From assembly GCA_964036665.1 (NCBI GenBank), contig OZ038532.1, positions 13,782,537-13,846,536 on the forward strand: a stretch of 64,000 bases of DNA. The letters are read 5' to 3'. Source of the DNA: Gordius sp. MW1. Lineage: Eukaryota; Nematomorpha; Gordioida; Gordea; Gordiidae. Positions 51,107 through 62,300 of this stretch are shown here, one piece after another. Under the pieces are notes generated by a model. The model was given only the letters and a program-made list of their open reading frames with translations. It ran no database searches and was not told the DNA's origin. The position numbers and the translations under genes were made by a program. Every line of letters starts with the position of its first letter. Position 1 is the first letter of the stretch.

Positions 51107-54100
51107 TATTTTTCTTTTAACCGTATTCATCCGATGAAAGTTGTCGTTTTCAGACGTGGTTTCGATGATAAAAAGTAAAAATTTATCAGAATCAGAAAAC
51201 TATTACTTTGAAATCATGATCGCATAGAGCCATTTTCAAAAATTAAGCATCACGTTGCGATACAACAAACTAATCGCAACAATAAAACGTTGTCTTTTGT
51301 CAAAATGATAATTCTCGCAGCTTAAAACCTCTTTTCGGAAGTCAATCGATAATAATAGGATTCTCAAATTGGCTTACTTTTATATATTTTTTCATGCTCT
51401 TTCACATAAAATCGAAAAAAATAAATATTTTTACCTCAAAATTTTTCACATATTTTTCTTTCAACCGTATGCATCCGATGAAAGTTGTCGTTTTCAGACG
51501 TGGTTTCGATGATAAAAAGTAAAAATTTATTAGAATCAGAAAACTATTACTTTGAAATCATGATCGCATAGAGCCATTTTCAAAAATTAAGCATCACGTT
51601 GCGATACAACAAACTAATCGCAACAATAAAACGTTGTCTTTTGTCAAAATGAATAGTTCTGGCAGCTTAAAACCTCTTTTCGGAAGTAAATCGAGGAAAA
51701 TAGGATTCTCAAATTGGCTTACTTTTATGTATTTTTTCATGCTCTTTCACATAGAATCGAAAAAAATAAATATTATTACCTCAAAATTTTTGACATATTT
51801 TTCTTTCAACCGTATGCATCCGATGAAAGTTGTCGTTTTCAGACGTGGTATCCGTGATAAAAAGTAAAAATTTATCAGAATCAGAAAACTATTACTTTAA
51901 AATCATGATCGCATAGTGCATTTTTGAAAAATTAAGCACTCACGTTGCGATACAACAAACTAATCGCAACAATAAAACGTTGTCTTTTGTCAAAATGATT
52001 GTTCTCGCAGCTTAAAACCTCTTTTCGGAAGTCAATCGAGGATAATAGGATTCTCAAATTGGCTTACTTTTATATATTTTTTCATGCTCTTTCACAGAGA
52101 ATTGAAAAAAATAAATATTTTTACCTCAAAATTTATCACATATTTTTCTTTGAACCGTATTCATCCGATGAAAGTTGTCGTTTTCAGACGTGGTTTCCAT
52201 GATAAAAAGTAAAAATTTATCAGAATCTGAAAACTATTACTTTGAAATCATGATCGCATAGAGCCATTTTCAAAAATTAAGCATCACGTTGCGATACAAC
52301 AAACTAATCGCAACAATAAAACGTTGTCTTTTGTCAAAATGATAATTCTCGCAGCTTAAAACCTCTTTTCGGAAGTCAATCGAGGATAATAGGATTCTCA
52401 AATTGGCTTACTTTTATATATTTTTTCATGCTCTTTCACATAGAATTGAAAAAAATAAATATTTTTGCCTCAAAATTTTTCACATATTTTTCTTTGAACC
52501 GTATTCATCCGATGAAAGTTGTCGTTTTCAGACGTGGTTTCTATGATCCCAAGTAAAAATTTATCAGAATCTGAAAACTATTACTTTGAAATCATGATCG
52601 CATAGAGCCATTTTCAAAAATTAAGCATCACGTTGCGATACAACAAACTAATCGCAACAATAAAACGTTGTCTTTTGTCAAAATGAATAGTTCTGGCAGC
52701 TTAAAACCTCTTTTCGGAAATAAATCGAGGATAATAGGATTCTCCAATTGGCTTACTTTTATGTATTTTTTCATGCTCTTTCACATAGAATCGAAAAAAA
52801 TAAATATTTTTACCTCAAAATTTTTCACATATTTTTCTTTCAACCGTATGCATCCGATGAAAGTTGTCGTTTTCAGACGTGGTATCCATGATAAAAAGTA
52901 AAAATTTATCAGTGAAAACTATTACTTTGAAATCATGATCGCATAGAGCCATTTTCAAAAATTATGCATCACGTTGCGATACAACAAACTAATCGCAACA
53001 ATAAATCGTTGTCTTTTGTCAAAATGATAGTTCTCGCAGCTTAAAACCTCTTTTCGGAAGTAAATAGAGGATAATAGGATTCTCAAATTGGCTTACTTAC
53101 ATATATTTTTTTATGCTCTTTCATATAGAATCGAAAAAAATAAATATTTTTACCTCAAAATTTTTCACATATTTTTCTTTCAAGCGTATGCATCCGATGA
53201 AAGTTGTCGTTTTCAGACGTGGTTTCCATGATAAAAAGTAAAAATTTATCAGAATCTGAAAACTATTACTTTGAAATCATGATCGCATAGAGCCATTTTC
53301 AAAAATTAAGCATCACGTTGCGATACAACAAACTAATCGCAACAATAAAACGTTGTCTTTTGTCAAAATGATAATTCTCGCAGCTTACAACCTCTTTTCG
53401 GAAGTCAATCGAGGATAATAGGATTCTCAAATTGGCTTACTTTTATATATTTTTTCATGCAGTTTCACATAGAATCGAAAAAAATAAATATTTTTACCTC
53501 AAAATTTTTCACATATTTTTCTTTGAACCGTATTCATCCGATGAAAGTTGTCGTTTTCAGACGTGGTTTCTATGATCCCAAGTAAAAATTTATCAGAATC
53601 TAAAAACTATTACTTTGAAATCATAATCGCATAGAGCAGTTTACAAAAATTCAGCACTCACGTTGCGATACAACAAACTAATCGCAACAATAAAACGTTG
53701 TCTTTTGTCGAATAGTTCTGGCAGCATAAAACCTCTTTTCGGAAGTAAATCGACGATAATAGGATTCTCAAATTGGCTTACTTTTATATATTTTTTCATG
53801 CTCTTTCACATAGAATTGAAAAAAATAAATATTTTTACCTCAAAATTTTTCACATATTTTTCTTTCAACCGTATGCATCCGATGAAAGTTGTCGTTTTCA
53901 GAGGTGGTTTCTATGATCCCAAGTAAAAATTTATCAGAATCTAAAAACTACTACTTTAAAATCATGATCGCATAGTGCATTTTTGAAAAATTAAGCACTC
54001 ACGTTGCGATCAAACTAATCGCAACAATAAAACGTTGTCTTTTGTCAAATGATAGTTCTCGCAGCTTAAAACCTCTTTTCGGAAGTCAATCGAGGATAAT

Positions 54101-54793
54101 AGGATTCTCAAATTGGCTTAATATATTTTTTCATGCTCTTTCACATAGAATCGAAAAAAATAAATATTTTTACCTCAAAATCTTTCACATATTTTTCTTT
54201 GAACCGTATTCATCCGATGATAGTTGTCGTTTTCAGACGTGGTTTCTATGATCCCAAGTAAAAATTTATCAGAATCAGAGAAATGTTACTTTGAAATCAT
54301 GATCGCATAGTGCATTTTTGAATAATTAAACACTCACGTTGCGATACAACAAACTAATCGCAACAATAAAACGTTGTCTTTTGTCAAAATGAATAGTTCT
54401 GGCAGCTTAAAACCTCTTTTCGGAAGTAAATCGAGGATAATAGGATTCTCAAATTGGCTTACTTTTATATATTTTTTCATGCTCTTTCACAATCGAAAAA
54501 AATAAATATTTTTACCTCAAAATTTTTCACATATTTTTCTTTCAACCGTATGAATCCGATGAAAGTTGTCGTTTTCAGACGTGGTTTCCATAATAAAAAG
54601 TAAAAATTTATCAGTGAAAACTATTACTTTGAAATCATGATCGCATAGAGCCATTTTCAAAAATTAAGCATCACGTTGCGATACAACAAACTAATCGCAA
54701 CAATAAATCGTTGTCTTTTGTCAAAATGATAGTTCTCGCAGCTTAAAACCTCTTTTCGGAAGAAAATCGAGGATAATAGGATTCTCAAATTGG
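51107..54793 (+). repeat. 14-monomer higher-order repeat, copy 3, partial (3687 bp)
   Basis: Continues at the same 4793-bp offset until 'ctcaaattgg' ending at 54793. The next base differs ('attattttta' in place of 'cttactttta') and the following sequence belongs to a different monomer lineage. The copy is therefore cut inside a monomer after about 10.7 of 14 units. Confidence 0.93.
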
Positions 54794-55303
54794 ATTATTT
54801 TTATATATTTTTTCATGCTCTTTCACATAGAATTGAAAAAAATAAATATTTTTACCTCAAAATTTTTCACATATTTTTCTTTGAACCGTATTCATCCGAT
54901 GAAAGTTGTCGTTTTCAGACGTAATTTCTATGATCCCAAGTAAAAATTTATCAGAATCTAAAAACTATTACTTTAAAATGATAATCGCATAGAGCAGTTT
55001 TCAAAAATTCAGCACTCACGTTGCGATACAACAAACTAATCGCAACAATAAAACGTTGTCTTTTGTCAAAATGAATAGTTCTAGCAGCTTAAAACCTCTT
55101 TTCGGAAGTAAATCGAGGATAATAGGATTCTCAAATTGGCTTACTTTTATATATTTTTTCATGCTCTTTTACATAGAATCGAAAAAAATAAATATTTTTA
55201 CCTCAAAATTTTTCACATATTTTTCTTTCAACCGTATGCATCCGATGAAAGTTGTCGTTTTCAGACGTGGTTTCGATGATAAAAAGTAAAAATTTATCAG
55301 AAT
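54794..55303 (+). repeat. Satellite monomers at the right border of the 14-mer
   Basis: Begins mid-monomer at the junction with the 14-mer. It carries the private change 'cagacgtaatttctatg' at about 54918 and the type A variant 'gttctagcag' at about 55078, which recurs at 58866 and 62302. Confidence 0.85.
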
Positions 55304-56679
55304 CAGAAAACTATTACTTTGAAATCATGATCGCATAGAGCCATTTTCAAAAATTAAGCATCACGTTGCGATACAACAAACTAATCGCAACAATAAAACG
55401 TTGTCTTGTGTCAAAATGATAGTTCTCGCAGCTTAAAACCTCTTTTCGGAAGTCAATCGAGGATAATAGGATTCTCAAATTGGCTTACTTTTATATATAT
55501 TTTCATGCTCTTTCACATAGAATTGAAAAAAATAAATATTCTTACCTCAAAATTTTTCACATATTTTTCTTTGAAACGTATTCATCAGATGAAAGTTGTC
55601 ATTTTCAGACGTGGTTTCTATGATCCAAAGTAAAAATTTATCAGAATCAGAGAAATGTTATTTTAATCATGATCGCATAGTGCATTTTTGAAAAATTAAA
55701 CACTCACGTTGCGATACAACAAACTAATCGCAACAATAAAACGTTGTCTTTTGTCAAAATGAATAGTTCTGGCAGTATAAAACCTCTTTTCGGAAGTAAA
55801 TCGAGGATAATAGGATTCTCAAATTGGCTTACTTTTATATATTTTTTCATGCTCTTTCACATAGAATCGAAAAAATTAAATATTTTTACCTCAAAATTTT
55901 TCACATATTTTTCTTTCAAGCGTATGCATCCGATGAAAGTTGTCGTTTTCAGACGTGGTTTCCATGATAAAAAGCAAAAATTTATCAGAATCTGAAAACT
56001 ATTACTTTGAAATCATGATCGCATAGAGCCATTTTCAAAAATTAAGCATCACGTTGCGATACAACAAACTAATCGCAACAATAAAACGTTGTCTTGTGTC
56101 AAAATGATAGTTCTCGCAGCTTAAAACCTCTTTTCGGAAGTCAATCGAGGATAATAGGATTCTCAAATTGGCTTACTTTTATATATATTTTCATGCTCTT
56201 TCACATAGAATTGAAAAAAATAAATATTCTTACCTCAAAATTTTTCACATATTTTTCTTTGAAACGTATTCATCAGATGAAAGTTGTCATTTTCAGACGT
56301 GGTTTCTATGATCCAAAGTAAAAATTTATCAGAATCAGAGAAATGTTATTTTAATCATGATCGCATAGTGCATTTTTGAAAAATTAAACACTCACGTTGC
56401 GATACAACAAACTAATCGCAACAATAAAACGTTGTCTTTTGTCAAAATGAATAGTTCTGGCAGTATAAAACCTCTTTTCGGAAGTAAATCGAGGATAATA
56501 GGATTCTCAAATTGGCTTACTTTTATATATTTTTTCATGCTCTTTCACATAGAATCGAAAAAATTAAATATTTTTACCTCAAAATTTTTCACATATTTTT
56601 CTTTCAAGCGTATGCATCCGATGAAAGTTGTCGTTTTCAGACGTGGTTTCCATGATAAAAAGCAAAAATTTATCAGAAT
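55304..56679 (+). repeat. 688-bp dimer, two apparently identical copies
   Basis: 55304-55991 and 55992-56679 look identical by reading. Both contain 'gttgtcttgtgtcaaaatg', 'gttgtcattttcag', 'atgatccaaagtaa', 'gttattttaatcatg', 'ggcagtataaaacc', 'cgaaaaaattaaat' and 'aaaaagcaaaaattt'. A related but older copy of the same pair lies at 62.5-63.2 kb, with 'gtcgtttt' and 'gatcccaag' instead. Confidence 0.88.
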
Positions 56680-59600
56680 CTGAAAACTATTACTTTGAAA
56701 TCATGATCGCATAGAGCCATTTTCAAAAATTAAGCATCACGTTGCGATACAACAAACTAATCGCAACAATAAAACGTTGTCTTTTGTCAAAATGATAATT
56801 CTCGCAGCTTAAAACCTCTTTTCGGAAATCAATCGAGGATAATAGGATTCTCAAATTGGCTTACTTTTATAAATTTTTTTATGCTCTTTCACATAGAATC
56901 AAAAAAAATAAATATTTTTACCTCAAAATTTTTCACATATTTTTCTTTGAACCGTATTCATCCGATGAAAGTTGTCGTTTTCAGACGTGGTTTCTATGAT
57001 CCCAAGTAAAATTTTATCAGAATCAGAGAAACGTTACTTTGAAATCATGATCGCATAGTGCATTTTTGAATAATTAAACACTCACGTTGCGATACAACAA
57101 ACTAATCGCAACAATAAAACGTTGTCTTTTGTCAAAATGAATAGTTCTGGCAGCTTAAAACCTCTTTTCGGAAGTAAATCGAGGATAATAGGATTCTCAA
57201 ATTGGCTTACTTTTATATATTTTTTCATGCTCTTTCACATAGAATCGAAAAAAATAAATATTTTTACCTCAAAATTTTTCACATATTTTTCTTTGAACCG
57301 TATTCATCCGATGAAAGTTGTCGTTTTCAGACGTGGTTTCTATGATCCCAAGTAAAATTTTATCAGAATCAGAGAAACGTTACTTTAAAATCATGATCGC
57401 ATAGTGCATTTTTGAATAATTAAACACTCACGTTGCGATACAACAAACTAATCGCAACAATAAAACGTTGTCTTTTGTCAAAATGAATAGTTCTGGCAGC
57501 TTAAAACCTCTTTTCGGAAGTAAATCGAGGATAATAGGATTCTCAAATTGGCTTACTTTTATATATTTTTTCATGCTCTTTCACATAGAATCGAAAAAAA
57601 TAAATATTTTTACCTCAAAATTTTTCACATATTTTTCTTTGAACCGTATTCATCCGATGAAAGTTGTCGTTTTCAGACGTGGTTTCTATGATCCCAAGTA
57701 AAAATTTATCAGAATCTAAAAACTACTACTTTAAAATCATGATCGCATAGTGCATTTTTGAAAAATTAAGCACTCACACGTTGCGATCAAACTAATCGCA
57801 ACAATAAAACGTTGTCTTTTGTCAAAATGAATTGTTCTGGCAGTATAAAACCTCTTTTCGGAAGTAAATCGAGGATAATAGGATTCTCAAATTGGCTTAC
57901 TTTTATATATTTTTTCATGCTCTTTCACATAGAATCGAAAAAAATAAATATTTTTACCTCAAAATTTTTCACATATTTTTCTTTCAACCGTATGCATCCG
58001 ATGAAAGTTGTCATTTTCAGACATGGTTTCGATGATAAGTAAAAATTTATCAGAATCAGAAAACTATTACTTTAAAATCATGATCGCATAGTGCATTTTT
58101 GAAAAATTAAGCACTCACGTTGCGATACAACAAACTAATCGCAACAATAAAACGTTGTCTTTTGTCAAAATGATAGTTCTCGCAGCTTAAAACCTCTTTT
58201 CGGAAGTCAATCGAGGATAATAGGATTCTCAAATTGGCTTACTTTTATATATTTTTTCATGCTCTTTCACATAGAATTGAAAAAAATAAATATTCTACCT
58301 CAAAATTTTTCACATATTTTTCTTTGAACCGTATTCATCCGATGAAAGTTGTCGTTTTCAGACGTGGTTTCTATGATCCCAAGTAAAATTTTATCAGAAT
58401 CAGAGAAACGTTACTTTGAAATCATGATCGCATAGTGCATTTTTGAAAAATTAAACACTCACGTTGCGATACAACAAACTAATCGCAACAATAAAACGTT
58501 GTCTTTTGTCAAAATGATAGTTCTCGCAGCTTAAAACCTCTTTTCGGAAGTCAATCGAGGATAATAGGATTCTCAAATTGGCTTACTTTTATATATTTTT
58601 TCATGCTCTTTTACATAGAATTGAAAAAAATAAATATTCTACCTCAAAATTTTTCACATATTTTTCTTTAAACCGTATTCATCAGATGAAAGTTGTCGTT
58701 TTCAGACATGGTTTCTATGATCCCAAGTAAAAATTTATCAGAATCTAAAAACTATTACTTTAAAATGATAATCGCATAGAGCAGTTTTCAAAAATTCAGC
58801 ACTCACGTTGCGATACAACAAACTAATCGCAACAATAAAACGTTGTCTTTTGTCAAAATGAATAGTTCTAGCAGCTTAAAACCTCTTTTCGGAAGTAAAT
58901 CGAGGATAATAGGATTCTCAAATTGGCTTACTTTTATATATTTTTTCATGCTCTTTCACATAGAATTGAAAAAAATAAATATTCTACCTCAAAATTTTTC
59001 ACATATTTTTCTTTGAACCGTATTCATCCGATGATAGTTGTCGTTTTCAGACGTGGTTTCTATGATCCCAAGTAAAAATTTATCAGAATCAGAGAAATGT
59101 TACTTTAAAATCATGATCGCATAGTGCATTTTTGAAAAATTAAGCACTCACGTTGCGATACAACAAACTAATCGCAACAATAAAACGTTGTCTTTTGTCA
59201 AAATGATAGTTCTCGCAGCTTAAAACCTCTTTTCGGAAGTCAATCGAGGATAATAAGATTCTCAAATTGGCTTACTTTTATATATTTTTTCATGCTCTTT
59301 CACATAGAATTGAAAAAATAAATATTTTTAGCTCAAAATTTTTCACATGTTTTTCTTTCAACCGTATGCATCCGATGAAAGTTGTCGTTTTCAGACGTGG
59401 TTTCCATGATAAAAAGTAAAAATTTATCAGAATCTGAAAACTATTACTTTGAAATCATGATCGCATAGAGCCATTTTCAAAAATTAAGCATCACGTTGCG
59501 ATACAACAAACTAATCGCAACAATAAATCGTTGTCTTTTGTCAAAATGATAGTTCTCGCAGCTTAAAACCTCTTTTCGGAAGTAAATAGAGGATAATAGG

Positions 59601-60623
59601 ATTCTCAAATTGGCTTACTTATATATATTTTTTTATGCTCTTTCACATAGAATCGAAAAAAATAAATATTTTTACCTCAAAATTTTTCACATATTTTTCT
59701 TTCAAGCGTATGCATCCGATGAAAGTTGTCGTTTTCAGACGTGGTTTCCATGATAAAAAGTAAAAATTTATCAGAATCTGAAAATTATTACTTTGAAATC
59801 ATGATCGCATAGAGCCATTTTCAAAAATTAAGCATTACGTTGCGATACAACAAACTAATCGAACAATAAAACGTTGTCTTTTGTCAAAATGATAATTCTC
59901 GCAGCTTAAACCCTCTTTTCGGAAGTCAATCGAGGATAATAGGATTTTCAAATTGGCTTACTTTTATGTATTTTTTCATGCTCTTTCACATAGAATCGAA
60001 AAAAATAAATATTTTTACCTCAAAATTTTTCACATATTTTTCTTTCAACCGTATGCATCCGATGAAAGTTGTCGTTTTCAGACGTGGTTTCGATGATAAA
60101 AAGTAAAAATTTATCATAATCAGAAAACTATTACTTTAAAATCATGATCGCATAGTGCATTTTTGAAAAATTAAGCACTCACGTTGCGATACAACAAACT
60201 AATCGCAACAATAAAACGTTGTCTTTTGTCAAAATGATAGTTCTCGCAGCTTAAAACCTCTTTTCGGAAGTCAATCGAGGATAATAGGATTCTCAAATTG
60301 GCTTACTTTTATGTATTTTTTCATGCTCTTTCACATAGAATCGAAAAAAAATATTTTTACCTCAAAATTTTTCACATATTTTTCTTTCAACCGTATGCAT
60401 CCGATGAAAGTTGTCGTTTTCAGACGTGGTTTCGATGATAAAAAGTAAAAATTTATCATAATCAGAAAACTATTACTTTAAAATCATGATCGCATAGTGC
60501 ATTTTTGAAAAATTAAGCACTCACGTTGCGATACAACAAACTAATCGCAACAATAAAACGTTGTCTTTTGTCAAAATGATAGTTCTCGCAGCTTAAAACC
60601 TCTTTTCGGAAGTCAATCGAGGA
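56680..60623 (+). repeat. Satellite array, mixed A/B monomers
   Basis: Holds three type A monomers in a row (57122, 57468, 57812), the segment 57847-58800 that recurs from 30487-31440, and short variants such as 'cgaaaaaaaatattttt' at about 60350. A dyad arm is damaged at about 59862 ('atcgaaca'). No gene is seen. Confidence 0.88.
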
Positions 60624-62300
60624 TAATAAGATTCTCAAATTGGCTTACTTTTATATATTTTTTCATGCTCTTTCACATAGAATTGAAAAAATAAATATTT
60701 TTAGCTCAAAATTTTTCACATGTTTTTCTTTCAACCGTATGCATCCGATGAAAGTTGTCGTTTTCAGACGTGGTTTACATGATAAAAAGTAAAAATTTAT
60801 CAGAATCTGAAAACTATTACTTTGGAATCATGATCGCATAGTGCATTTTTGAAAAATTAAGCACTCACGTTGCGATACAACAAACTAATCGCAACAATAA
60901 AACGTTGTCTTTTGTCAAAATGATAGTTCTCGCAGCTTAAAACCTCTTATCGGAAGTCAATCGAGGATAATAGGATTCTCAAATTGGCTTACTTTTATAT
61001 ATTTTTTCATGCTCTTTCACATAGAATTGAAAAAAATAAATATTCTACCTCAAAATTTTTCACATATTTTTCTTTGAACCGTATTCATCCGATGATAGTT
61101 GTCGTTTTCAGACGTGGTTTCTATGATCCCAAGTAAAAATTTATCAGAATCAGAGAAATGTTACTTTGAAATCATGATCGCATAGTGCATTTTTGAATAA
61201 TTAAACACTCACGTTGCGATACAACAAACTAATCGCAACAATAAAACGTTGTCTTTTGTCAAAATGAATAGTTCTGGCAGCTTAAAACCTCTTTTCGGAA
61301 CTAAATCGAGGATAATAGGATTCTCAAATTGGCTTACTTTTATATATTTTTTCATGCTCTTTCACATAGAATCGAAAAAAATAAATATTTTTACCTCAAA
61401 ATTTTTCACATATTTTTCTTTCAACCGTATGCATCCGATGAAAGTTGTCGTTTTCAGACGTGGTTTCGATGATAAAAAGTAAAAATTTATCATAATCAGA
61501 AAACTATTACTTCAAAATCATGATCGCATAGTGCATTTTTGAAAAATTAAGCACTCACGTTGCGATACAACAAACTAATCGCAACAATAAAACGTTGTCT
61601 TTTGTCAAAATAATAGTTCTCGCAGCTTAAAACCTCTTTAAGTCAATCGAGGATAATAAGATTCTCAAATTGGCTTACTTTTATATATTTTTTCATGCTC
61701 TTTCACATAGAATTGAAAAAATAAATATTTTTACCTCAAAATTTTTCACATGTTTTTCTTTCAACCGTATGCATCCGATGAAAGTTGTCGTTTTCAGACG
61801 TGGTTTCCATGATAAAAAGTAAAAATTTATCAGAATCTGAAAACTATTACTTTGGAATCATGATCGCATAGTGCATTTTTGAAAAACTAAGCACTCACGT
61901 TGCGATACAACAAACTAATCGCAACAATAAAACGTTGTCTTTTGTCAAAATGATAGTTCTCGCAGCTTAAAACCTCTTATCGGAAGTCAATCGAGGATAA
62001 TAGGATTCTCAAATTGGCTTACTTTTATATATTTTTTCATGCTCTTTCACATAGAATTGAAAAAAATAAATATTCTACCTCAAAATTTTTCACATATTTT
62101 TCTTTGAACCGTATTCATCCGATGATAGTTGTCGTTTTCAGACGTGGTTTCTATGATCCCAAGTAAAAATTTATCAGAATCAGAGAAATGTTACTTTGAA
62201 ATCATGATCGCATAGTGCATTTTTGAATAATTAAACACTCACGTTGCGATACAACAAACTAATCGCAACAATAAAACGTTGTCTTTTGTCAAAATGAATA
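60624..62300 (+). repeat. 3-monomer duplication, offset about 1030 bp
   Basis: About 60624-61270 matches about 61654-62300. Shared variants are 'ggataataagattc', 'gaaaaaataaatattttta', 'cacatgtttttctttc', 'ctttggaatcatg' and 'cctcttatcggaag'. A related single monomer lies at about 59251. The second copy has lost four bases at about 61639 ('cctctttaagtcaatcg') upstream of the match. Confidence 0.78.
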
